Of a stretch of 64,000 nt of DNA, positions 55,379 through 64,000 are shown one piece after another. The DNA is from Ampelomyces quisqualis. Lineage: Eukaryota; Ascomycota; Dothideomycetes; Pleosporales; Phaeosphaeriaceae. Numbering within the stretch: the first letter of the stretch is position 1; the number at the start of each line of letters is the position of its first letter. Location of the stretch: assembly GCA_018398575.1 (NCBI GenBank), contig JAGTXZ010000008.1:1736001-1800000 (forward strand). The letters are read 5' to 3'. The notes under the pieces were generated by a model. That model did no database searches. It saw only the letters and a program-made list of their open reading frames with translations, and was not told the DNA's origin. The translations under genes and the position numbers were made by a program.

Positions 55379-56451
55379 ATGTCAGCACGTCGATCCGGCC
55401 GCGCAAAAGCGCCTGTCAAATACACGTCTGACTCCGAAGGCTCTGATTTCGGCAACAAGAAGGCGCGAACAACAAAAGCACTGCCCAAGAAGCGCGCAAA
55501 AGCCGACGAGCAAGACGAGCAAGACGACCCCCCCGCCGCCGCGCCCTCACCTACCAAGCGCGCAAAGAAAGACGCAGACACATCCACAGCTGCCCACGAC
55601 AAAGCCTTCCGCTCCCGCCAAAAAGCCGCGTGGGACTCGTTTCTAAACGCACACGACGTGCACGGCGCCCTGCTGTCCGACGAGCCAGCGCGCGAAGAGA
55701 GCATCACACAGGCAGACAGCATCAAGAAATACGCGCTCAAGAAACAAGACCTAGCGGTGCTGAAGCACTTTGCCAAGAAGAACCCCAACCGCGTCTTCAA
55801 GAACACGATTAAATTGTACATGGAGGAACAAGTCCGTGCCCTGGGATTGAAAAAGCTGCGCGTGTTGGACGGTGCAAAGGACGACGAGGATGCGGCGACG
55901 AGGGGCGAGCAGATTCGCTGTCAAGAGTACGTTTACTTACTTGTTGCTCCTACTACTACTACTACTACAACTACCCGTTCCCCCCCGTTGTGTAGTTCAG
56001 ACGGAAAGGCGAAAAGGAAAGAGGACTGATTTGGGGATTGTGTGTGCTTAGATCCAACAACGACGACAACGACGACGACGACGTCGGTGATGACAAGAAC
56101 GACGAGATGCGGAAAAACACACCGGCTAGGCCTAGCACGCTCAAACAAGCTTGGTCAGCGTACGTTGAAAAGCACGCCGTGGATGAGCCAGATAGCTTGA
56201 ATGCGGAGCCAGAGGAGTCGATCAATCAGTCGGATTGTAAGGTCAAGTACTCCCTCCTGCCAGGCGATTTGGCCGTCCTGCCGTATTTTCCGAAACAGAA
56301 TCAAAAGTACGGGAACACGACGAAGCTTTTCAGTGAGAGTGAGGTGAAAGCGTTGGCGTACAGGAAGGCGGCGGTGCTGGGCGGGGTGGAGGATGAGGAT
56401 GAGGTGGGGTTATTGGAGAAGGGGAAGGAATTGTTTGAGGAGAAGAGGTAG
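55379..56451 (+). CDS. protein with two tandem XPA-C-like domains (315 aa)
   Basis: Exons 55379-55926 and 56052-56451, intron 55927-56051 (125 bp), frame kept (RCQE-SNNDDNDDDD). Residues 1-70 are basic/acidic and disordered (RRSGRAKAPVKYTSDSEGSD, then KKRAK, KRAKK), with likely nuclear localisation signals. Domain A (about 80-165) reads AWDSFLNAHD, ESITQADSIKKYALKKQDLA, VLKHFAKKNP, IKLYMEEQVRALGLKK. Domain B (about 215-300) reads AWSAYVEKH, ESINQSDCKVKYSLLPGDLA, VLPYFPKQN, TKLFSESEVKALAYRK. The two are clearly homologous to each other and resemble the helical C-terminal part of the DNA-repair protein XPA/Rad14 (AKxxYxLxxxDL...NP...MKLY). The zinc finger of true XPA is missing. Nuclear DNA- or nucleosome-binding is only inferred. 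Confidence 0.78.
55947..55975 (+). repeat. trinucleotide microsatellite in an intron
   Basis: A (CTA/TAC)n-type run inside intron 55927-56051 of the XPA-like gene. It explains why this intron is longer than its neighbours. Confidence 0.8.
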
Positions 56452-56869
56452 GTGTAGTGAGTGCCGAGGTTGCAGGGCTTGGAGCGAGAAGCAAAAGTCA
56501 GAAACAGTCTAAGATGCAAGGAAATGTCGTACTTGGAGTGATGCAGCCATGGCAGACAGCCATATGACACCTACAGGTATGGTATAGGCCATTGTGAAAA
56601 AGCCTAGAAGCCTAGGTGCACAGCAAAACGTATCGCTAGAGGTCGAGCGTAGTATCATCACCAACACAACATGCTGCACATGGGATTTTTGGAATGTTTC
56701 ATTGGCGTGAGGGGTGACTCAGCCATGTGGGCACATTGTTCATCTGCACCATGCTTTCGCCGCTTTCAATGCTAGTGAAAGTGCAGAAGAGAGTAAAATC
56801 GAGAGATCCGAGAAACCACGCCGTGAACCATCCGTATCCCATTTGGCCGCGCACATACACCCACCGCGT
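56452..56869. other. convergent 3' spacer
   Basis: Lies between the stops of the XPA-like gene (plus) and eL21 (minus). It holds both 3' untranslated regions. No gene is seen. Confidence 0.5.
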
Positions 56870-57516
56870 CTAGATCGTCGTCTCGTACGGTACAGGCGTG
56901 ATGTTCTCAGGCTTGTTGTCCTTCAGGCTGATAATTCGTGCGTTGCGGGGCTGTGCGGGAACGCGCTTGAGCTGCTGGGGCTCGCCAGTCTCCTTGGCCT
57001 TCTGTTGAAGGGCAAAGTTGGCCTTGACGCGCTTGAGGAAGTCCTCTCGCGAGCGGGACATGCGGACGTGCTCGATGCGGACGTTGATGCGCTTCTCCAT
57101 GTAGCGGTTGCCGACCTGCTTCTGGAGGATGACGCCGACCGCCGACTTGGTGACGTTGTAGACGATGCCGGTCTTGCCGTGGTAGACCTTGTAGGGCATA
57201 CCCTTCTGGACGGCACCTGTGCATGTGTGAGTGCTGCGCGCGCCTGTGTGCCACTATTCGGAGGGGTTCCGCACCGTTTGCTACGACATCGACGATGTCG
57301 CCGACCTTGTACTGCTTGAGGTAGGTGGAGAGCGGGATCTGGGGGGTTCGGGTCAATTGCGTGTGCTGCGAGGCGGATTCGGCGGCGTCTTACCATTCCC
57401 TTCTTCTTGAAGTCCCTTGAGAAGCTGCATGGTGTCAGTCGCCGTCGCGCTCCACGTTCTGGGGTGCACACTCACGCATAGCGCGTACCCGCGCGGAGAC
57501 CGGCTGCGTGACCCAT
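56870..57516 (-). CDS. RPL21: 60S ribosomal protein eL21 (160 aa)
   Basis: Four exons, 57516-57476, 57424-57394, 57338-57275 and 57216-56870, with introns of 51, 55 and 58 bp. The spliced protein is MGHAAGLRAGTRYAFSRDFK..., IPLSTYLKQYKVGDIVD, GAVQKGMPYKVYHGKTGIVY, YNVTKSAVGVIL, RIEHVRMSRSREDFLKRVKA, the exact order and the exact length (160) of eukaryotic L21. It is a structural protein of the large subunit, near the 5S rRNA/central protuberance in known structures. Early short exons are common in fungal ribosomal genes. The gene is head to head with uS4. Confidence 0.97.
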
Positions 57517-57717
57517 TGTGCTGTGTGTAGGGCGGAGGTGTTGGTGCGGGTGAGGTTGGTGAGGGCCGCGCAGTCAATTTCGTCGTCTACAGTGCTGGCC
57601 TGTGCTAAGCGAGCGCACTTGGCGCCCACTAGCGCTGCCCACCACATTTTGCACCCCATTTCATCTGCGCCGCCTGCCCTTGGACTCCCGACTTCGACAT
57701 CTCCATCGACAACAGCC
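57517..57717. promoter_or_regulatory. bidirectional promoter of eL21 and uS4
   Basis: Only 201 bp separate the start codons of a large- and a small-subunit ribosomal protein gene transcribed in opposite directions. The spacer is C/T-rich toward uS4. I see no TATA box. Sharing would couple the two genes' output. Confidence 0.75.
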
Positions 57718-58496
57718 ATGGTCGCCCGCTCCTACTCGAAGACGTATTCCGTCCCCCGTCGTCCTTTCGAGTCCGCTCGTCTGTACGTATCCTCCTAGGC
57801 CACTGAGCTAGAGCGTGCTCTGCTTATGTCTGGGACAAATGGTTAATGGTGGGCTAGGGACACGGAGCTGAAGCTCGTTGGCGAGTATGGTCTCCGCAAC
57901 AAGCGCGAGGTCTGGCGCGTCCAGTTGACTCTCTCCAAGATCCGTCGTGCTGCCCGGTGAGTGCACCCGCCATGCGCGGTCGCTGACAAAGCACTTCCCA
58001 GGCTGGACCATGGATTGCTAACGCCCGCAGTTCGCTCCTGACGCTTGACGAGAAAGACCCCAAGCGCCTCTTCGAGGGTAACGCTCTGATTCGCCGTCTC
58101 GTCCGCGTCGGTGTGCTCGACGAGTCCCGCATGAAGCTCGATTACGTCTTGGCCCTCAAGATTGAGGACTTCTTGGAGCGCCGTCTCCAGACCTGCGTCT
58201 ACAAGCTCGGTCTTGCCAAGTCCATCCACCACGCTCGTGTCCTCATCCGCCAGCGCCACATCCGGTATGTCTGAGAGAAGACCAAGAATCGAGCGCACAA
58301 CTAACAGTGTAACAGCGTCGGCAAGCAGATCGTCAACGTTCCCTCTTTCATGGTCCGTCTCGACTCCCAGAAACACATCGACTTTGCCCTCACCTCGCCA
58401 TTTGGTGGCGGCCGCCCCGGCCGTGTCAGGAGGAAGAAGGCCAAGGCCGCCGAGAAGGGTGGTGACGACGATGCTGGCGAGGAGGACGAGGAGTAG
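57718..58496 (+). CDS. RPS9: 40S ribosomal protein uS4 (192 aa)
   Basis: Exons 57718-57782, 57858-57956, 58031-58264 and 58316-58496; introns 75, 74 and 51 bp. The protein runs MVARSYSKTYSVPRRPFESA, LDTELKLVGEYGLRNKREVW, SKIRRAARSLLTLDEKDPKR, then the S4 RNA-binding domain (about 108-170: RRLQTCVYKLGLAKSIHHAR, VLIRQRHIRVGKQIVNVPSF), and a basic-then-acidic tail. uS4 binds 18S rRNA early in small-subunit assembly and guards the mRNA entry site. The length is normal (192). Confidence 0.97.
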
Positions 58497-58770
58497 ACTA
58501 CGCGTCGAAAGGAACGATTCATGGATGATCGGCGTTGGCATGACGGGATGAAACATTCGAGCAGGTACTCTGTCTTCGAGTTTACGATATCCTGCATGGG
58601 TCTCAGCTGGTGGCTCTACAAATAACACATGTAGCATGTCTGCCAAAAATTTCCGTTTACCATCATCCGCCCTTGACTTCCTCGTGCACCCTTTTGCTGA
58701 CCAGTCCTCATGTATGTGCTACATTTCTCGCCTATTGAGCATCATGTTAATAGTTAAACCCAACTCACCC

Positions 58771-60004
58771 TCAATACTCGCCGGCTACGGAATCGTCTGT
58801 ATACAACCTGGTCTGCGGAGGCCTCTCGCCGTCCTGCTTGCCCCTCTCTTCCCCAACCTTTGCGCGCGCTTCTTGCATGATCCACAATCCCGAGCTCGTT
58901 CCCAACCTAGTCGCACCCGATTCCAACATCTTGACGGCCGTCTCCAGACTCCTCACGCCTCCACTCGCCTTGACCTGCATTTTCCGCCGCCCAACGCCCT
59001 TCTCAGCCAGATACTCTGCCGCGCCCACCATGAGCTGCACATGCGGCAGAGTAGCGCCATGGCCCTTGAAACCCGTCGAAGTCTTGATGAAGTCGAAATT
59101 CGCAGCGGCAGCGAGATGGGATGCAGCGAGAATTTGGCGCGCGTTGAGTTGAGACGTTTCCAGGATGAGTTTGAGCACGACGGGGGAAGGACACAGTGAG
59201 CGGATGGACGCTAGTTCCCTGTAGATGGCCGAGTAGTCTGGGATTTCATCTTGGTCGGAAGACAGTGTGGATACGGCATTCTTAGCGGTATTAGCCGCCG
59301 TGATGCTGTCGATTGCAGAGTCCCTGGGGCGGATCATGTGCTCTGCGGTCACGGGCTTGTTGTGTTTGGTGAGGAGGGAGTGGTTGAGGACAAGGTCGAG
59401 TTCAGCAGCTCCGGCTGCGACTGCGGCGCGAGCTTCCCTGAGCTTGGAGTAAGTGTCCTGTGTGCCTTCGTGGAAGCCGACGACGCAGGCCACGACGACG
59501 GGGGAGCCTTTGAGGTTGGCGACGCAGCGTTGGACCCAATTGAGGCGGACGCAGACGGACTGGGAGGAGATCAGCTGAGTTCCTTCATGTTGCGGGATTC
59601 ATCCAGAACGCTGCATATACGCCTTGTTTCTGATCGCTGGTTAGACGTACCTTGAATCCCTCCGTCCTTGCCTCACTGCACAACCCATCAATAGCCACGC
59701 TCGTCGCATCCAACTTCAACACGGTATGATCGACCGTAAGCGCCAACTGTTTCAACGCCTCTTTCCCACCCCTCATTTTCGGACCTTCATAGACCTTACT
59801 CGCCCTCTTACCACTGTCCACCTCCTTCATCACCACCTCTTCCGTTTCCTGAATCTGCGCCATCCATTCCTCGTTCGTGTACCTGTCCGTCATCATCTCT
59901 ACAGGGCCTAGCGAGGCGTCTATATCAGGATTCGCAGCAAGGAACCCGCGGATCAAGACTTCGGATTCTGTCAAGGGAATGGGATGGGGTTTGGAAGCTG
60001 CCAT
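58771..60004 (-). CDS. deoxyribose-phosphate aldolase (380 aa)
   Basis: Exons 60004-59651 and 59559-58771; intron 59560-59650 (91 bp) keeps frame (EGFK-SVCVRLNWVQ). DERA (EC 4.1.2.4) splits 2-deoxyribose-5-phosphate into glyceraldehyde-3-phosphate and acetaldehyde in deoxynucleoside salvage. The TIM-barrel signature is complete: VDHTVLKLDAT, VACVVGFHEG, AAELDLVLN, VVLKLILETSQL, the Schiff-base Lys near residue 277 in FDFIKTSTGFKG, and VKASGGVRSLETA followed by GATRLGTSSG. The N-terminal 90 residues, ahead of the barrel, are an extension relative to bacterial enzymes, as is usual in fungi. It converges on uS4 (274 bp between stops). Confidence 0.95.
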
Positions 60005-60844
60005 TGTTGCTAGGTTATCGTGAGACTAGCCTTGTCAATACTTGAGCCGCGGGAACTTGCGACGGCTGGTGATGACGTCGACGGGCTGTTATCGCGAGTC
60101 GTGCAATATCGCGACTGTTATGGCTTTGCTCGTTGGCTCGAAAATCGAAATAGCTCATTTAGTTGCTTCAAGACAGTTGCTGTGCCTTGCATGCAAAATA
60201 TTTACATCGGAGTTCGGCTAAACCTCGTTTTGAGCATCATAATGTGAAAGCTTCTCCACCTCGAAAGACGTCCTGCTTCTCTGGGCAAGGCTCGAAAATT
60301 ATGCAAGTTTGCTAACTCACGCATCACTCGCGACTTGATTGGCTAGTACAGTACCCATTGAGGGAAGAAGCAGTAATTTCGTGTGGTCAGGCTGTACGTC
60401 ACGGGAAGTGCAGTTGTTACTTCATGATCAATGGTAAGAAGCATCACGTAGTAGCACGGCCAAGGCATTGAGCGAGCGTGAGGTTGATGTGTCGATTTAC
60501 AAAGGACCGCTTACATGCTGAGGTATCCTCGATTGCAAACCGGTCCTCGCCCTCGGACAACGATCCAGAGCTCCAGATGCTTTTCTCGCCTCCCACATGC
60601 ATGAACATGAAAGCTGTGAAGGAGCATGCCAAACAAAAGGAAATAGATTGAGAAAGGGATATTCCATGATCCTCGCTAGATATCCGGAACTCCCATTTTT
60701 GACTTTTGCATTTGAACTCGAGTCGAAAGATCCCTCTTCTATCCTGCGGTCGAGCCGATCGGTATCAATGGAAGCTACAGCCCTGTCCCATGATAGTCGT
60801 TATCGTAACCCGTCAAGTCGCCACCAATGCCATTCTCGAATCGT
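60005..60844. other. intergenic, DERA promoter and eS27 3' side
   Basis: Lies between two minus-strand genes. No protein-like frame was found. AT-richer text near 60640-60720 may be the 3' end of the eS27 transcript. Confidence 0.5.
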
Positions 60845-61362
<518 letters not shown>

Positions 61363-62284
61363 TGTGTCGGTTTGTGGTGGGGTTTGTGTTGTTTATTGGT
61401 CGAGAACGAGCTGAAGTCGAGGTATTGGGCGCGAGAGTCGAGAACGCGGACGGCTTGGAAGGGGGAGGGGCGATCGAGTTGCGAATTCTGACGGCAGCCG
61501 TGGGCGGTTTGTGCTGAGTAATTAGCGCGTCGGCTAATTCCCACCGCCTCTCACCTCCACCACGCTGCAACACAAGATGAGTCGACAGAATGCTTCAGGT
61601 AGCAGCTGTCTCGGCCATTGGCTTCAATTAATCCCCATGGAGTAAATGTTTCGATGTTGCAGGGCACTCTGTGCAGACTTGTGCCCCGAAAGTCGATGAC
61701 GAACTAGATCCGTGCTCGCGCGGCACCACCGCACGTGAGCACTTCCTCTAGGAAGTTGTAGGTCCTCAAGATCTCGTCCTGTTAAAGGGCATTCAGGTAA
61801 GAGAAAATGACTGATAGAGACACAACTTGCGTAGGTCTGATGCCTTGAGACTAACGCCATCAACTGGAAGGTCACGCATGCTGACTTTGGTCAGTGCCCC
61901 CAAAATGTTGGTAGTCCTGACCGTTCCATACATCATCGTGCAGAGTAGAGGAGATGTTTGACGCTCCAGTCTAGGTTTTCAGGTATCCGGGGGAATTGAG
62001 TTCGCGGGTATGAGGCATCGCATCACAGCCTTGCCAATACAGACTATCCTGTGAGCGGCCGATGGTCGCGCCGAGACGAGCCAGCTCGCGTGCTACAGCC
62101 GTTCGAAATGTCTTTGGGACCGCACTCTACCGAACGGAGCGTTGGACTGCGAGCTTTACAAGCTCCATCGGTCTTGGTAGTTCAGACCCCCACTAGTCCT
62201 CGTAGCGTAGCACTTGCATCCAACCACACCTTCACACAATATAAACACGTAGTGCGCTGTTCAACGATCACAGACAACATCACA
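61363..62284. promoter_or_regulatory. divergent spacer, eS27 and acetyltransferase promoters
   Basis: 922 bp between two divergent genes. A TATAAA lies at 62240-62245, 40 bp before the acetyltransferase ATG at 62285. The frame of that gene is open upstream to 62051, but nothing there resembles the family, so it is read as promoter. No other gene is seen. Confidence 0.5.
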
Positions 62285-63031
62285 ATGGCAGCCACAACCA
62301 AGAACACGCAGGAAATCGAGAAAGCCAAGAAGCTCAACCATGTGCCATGGTGCGAAGAATACGAGAAGATGATCTCGGGCATGCTCTACAACTCCTTGGA
62401 CCCCTCCCTAAACGAAGGCCGCTTCAAAGCCCGCGCCTTTGCACACAAATTCAACACATGGTTCCCCGACGCATCGACCAATCCGTCCGAGGGATTCGAC
62501 CTGCTCGCCACGCAACGCTTGAAAATGCTCAAAAGCATCATCGGCCACGTAGGCGACGACAACATCTTCATTGAACCACCCTTCAACATCGACTACGGCT
62601 GCAACATATCGCTGGGAGAGCGCTTCTACGCGAATTTCAACTTGACGATTCTGGACTGCAGTCTGGTGACGATTGGGAATAGGTGCATGTTTGGACCCAA
62701 CGTGAGCATTTTCGCGGCAACGCATGAGGCAGAGGTGCAGTCGAGACGGGACAATGTCGAATACGGAAGACCGGTGGTCATTGGGGATGATTGCTGGATC
62801 GGCGGGAATGTCGTAAGTATTTGCTTCATGGTGCTTGAAGTGTCAGCTGAATCACGACAGGTTATTCTGCCGGGCGTGACAATAGGAAGAGGTTGCACGA
62901 TTGGGGCAATGAGCGTGGTCAGCAGGGATATACCAGAGTTTTCGGTGGCAATGGGTCAGCCGGCGAAGGTTGTGAAAAAGGTTCAGGAAATACCACCCTT
63001 GGAGGAAGATGATGCTGGAGCAAAAAAGTAG
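62285..63031 (+). CDS. hexapeptide acetyltransferase, maltose/galactoside type (232 aa)
   Basis: Exons 62285-62812 and 62861-63031, 48-bp intron 62813-62860 (GTAAGT...CGACAG), giving WIGGNV-VILPGVTIG as in the family. An N-terminal Mac domain (about 10-75: PWCEEYEKMISGMLYNSLDP) precedes the left-handed beta-helix (DYGCNISLGERFYANFN, VTIGNRCMFGPNVSIFAATH with the catalytic His, IGDDCWIGGNV, IGRGCTIGAMSVVSRDIPE). Such enzymes move acetyl from acetyl-CoA to a sugar hydroxyl (maltose, galactoside, Nod-factor types). Fungal substrate unknown; cytosolic. The C-terminus is acidic. The intron is 48 bp and contains no in-frame stop, so a retained form would simply add 16 residues. Confidence 0.93.
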   Translation: MAATTKNTQEIEKAKKLNHVPWCEEYEKMISGMLYNSLDPSLNEGRFKARAFAHKFNTWFPDASTNPSEGFDLLATQRLKMLKSIIGHVGDDNIFIEPPFNIDYGCNISLGERFYANFNLTILDCSLVTIGNRCMFGPNVSIFAATHEAEVQSRRDNVEYGRPVVIGDDCWIGGNVVSICFMVLEVSAESRQVILPGVTIGRGCTIGAMSVVSRDIPEFSVAMGQPAKVVKKVQEIPPLEEDDAGAKK

Positions 63032-63376
63032 GTTTACTCCTTGCGGGATGGATTGATAGAAGTTGAAAACACCACCGGGCATTGGTTCGAGATCGTCCTC
63101 AGGAGCTTTTATGTAAATTGAGAATCAATAAAACAATGCGGCAATCAGTTTGAGGTTCAACGGTCAGAGTAGTGATCTGCTGTGCATACAATAATGCTCG
63201 TCACAAGCATTTGAAAAGCAATGAGAAAACAAAATGTAGTAGCGGTAAGCTTACACGTCAGGACGATACTCTGTGCCGAGCAGATTAAAAAAAGGGAGCT
63301 TCACCAGTAGTTTGAAGTGCCGACGTTCCACCTTCATACACACGACACGCCCTGAGGACTTTTTCCAACGTGAGCC
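63032..63376. other. convergent 3' spacer
   Basis: Lies between the acetyltransferase stop and the GMC oxidoreductase stop. AT-rich text at 63110-63240 fits 3' untranslated DNA. No gene is seen. Confidence 0.5.
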
Positions 63377-64000
63377 TTAGTGACCGTTCACTCCGTTCAC
63401 CCCGTTCACCCCGTTCAGCTTCGCAGCCGGCTTTTCACGTATGATATCTGCTGCCTTCTCCGCAAGCGCATAAATCAGACTGACGATGTTACCCTGGACA
63501 GGCGTTGGGAAAATACTCGCGTCGACTACCCTGATGTTGCTCGTCCCATACACTTTCAGTTCATGATTGACTACCCCACCCTTCTCCCGAGGTAGCATCG
63601 CACATGTGCCAATAGGATGGTACTCTGTGACTGTGTTCCTGTGAGCAAATTCCTTGGCCTCCTCAAGTGTTGTTGGAAGCTTGCCAGCCGACTCTACGCC
63701 GACTAAGCCGCCATTCTCATCACGCCGGAACACAGACCTGAGAGGTTCAATGTCGGTGAAGGTAAGTAGGTGCAAAATCGAGCGAGCCATCATATCCACA
63801 TCAAGGGGGTGTTTGAAATAGGCTGGATCAATCGTAGGATGAACGCTGGGATCAGCAGAGTTTATGTGGACGTATCCACGGGACAGACTTCGCGTCGAGC
63901 AAGCGGCCAGGACGCTCCACATTCCTGGTTCCTCGCAAGGAAAGATCTTAGCTGGCGTATGTGCTTGATTTGTATCGGCACCAGTTGACAAGCATACAAA
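63377..64000 (-). CDS. GMC oxidoreductase, C-terminal part (cut by the window edge)
   Basis: The frame runs in from the window edge and ends at 63377, giving about 205 residues of the C-terminal GMC domain. Visible motifs: SRGYVHINSADPSVHPTIDP (substrate/fold strand), EYHPIGTCAMLPREKGGVV with the active-site His region, VVDASIFPTPVQGNI with VSLIYALAEKAADII as the FAD-domain closure. The family oxidises alcohols with FAD (choline, glucose, aryl-alcohol and related oxidases). The N-terminal FAD-binding part lies outside, so the substrate class cannot be told. The tail ends in a short NGV repeat. Confidence 0.9.
   Translation of the reverse strand, partial: FVCLSTGADTNQAHTPAKIFPCEEPGMWSVLAACSTRSLSRGYVHINSADPSVHPTIDPAYFKHPLDVDMMARSILHLLTFTDIEPLRSVFRRDENGGLVGVESAGKLPTTLEEAKEFAHRNTVTEYHPIGTCAMLPREKGGVVNHELKVYGTSNIRVVDASIFPTPVQGNIVSLIYALAEKAADIIREKPAAKLNGVNGVNGVNGH
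63385..63420. repeat. 9-bp tandem repeat in the GMC gene tail
   Basis: Four 9-bp units (CGTTCACCC type; the first and last imperfect) near the 3' end of the GMC gene. Read on the minus strand they encode NGV three times before the final NGH. Confidence 0.88.

Noticed and set aside
62051..62284. In-frame N-terminal extension of the acetyltransferase
   Set aside because: The family starts near MAATTKNTQEIEKAKKL; a TATA box lies at 62240 inside the putative extension.

Overview
The window is nuclear DNA of a filamentous ascomycete. Three things point to this: nearly every gene is split by introns of about 46-58 bp with GT...AG ends and CTAAC/CTGAC-type branch sites; the products are typical fungal ones (CWC22, separase, Csc1-type channel, short heme-thiolate peroxidase, C2H2 and Myb-like regulators); and the left end is an AT-rich block that looks mutated by RIP. 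The gene set and structure suggest Dothideomycetes (Pleosporales-like). That placement is inference.

Layout. 1-2530: gene-free, TpA-rich, RIP-like repeat relic with a sharp right edge. 2.5-6.2 kb: small unrecognised genes. 7.6-10.2 kb: an HSDL2-like short-chain dehydrogenase (-) and a kappa-class GST (+), bracketed by a 71-bp inverted repeat. 12.2-15.6 kb: a Myb-like putative regulator and an Ap4A phosphorylase. 16.5-23.2 kb: a DCAF-type WD40 protein, DPM2 (-) and CWC22 (+); the last two diverge from a 224-bp spacer. 23.7-28.7 kb: an unknown two-part protein, a SAM methyltransferase, a 38-residue Cys-rich gene and a MARVEL-like membrane protein. 30.2-36.9 kb: separase (2200 aa). 39.6-41.0 kb: a seven-helix GPCR. 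42.9-43.7 kb: a C2H2 protein, then 3.2 kb with no gene I can support. 46.9-47.7 kb: a heme-thiolate peroxidase interrupted by an in-frame TGA. 48.1-56.5 kb: a 1191-aa disordered tail-anchored protein, a Csc1/OSCA-type channel and a protein with two XPA-C-like domains. 56.9-62 kb: ribosomal proteins eL21 and uS4 head to head, deoxyribose-phosphate aldolase, and eS27. 62.3-64 kb: a hexapeptide acetyltransferase and the C-terminal part of a GMC oxidoreductase cut by the window edge.

The genes do not form an evident pathway or secondary-metabolite cluster. Most are housekeeping genes: splicing, ribosome, GPI/N-glycan mannose donor supply, chromosome segregation, nucleotide salvage. I see no clear new multi-gene system. 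The best leads are the broken peroxidase, the 38-aa metallothionein-like gene, the 71-bp inverted repeat, the duplicated XPA-like domain, the ATG-only first exons and the 1191-aa unknown. Exon boundaries were worked out by hand from reading frame, splice consensus and family fit; they have not been tested against transcripts.
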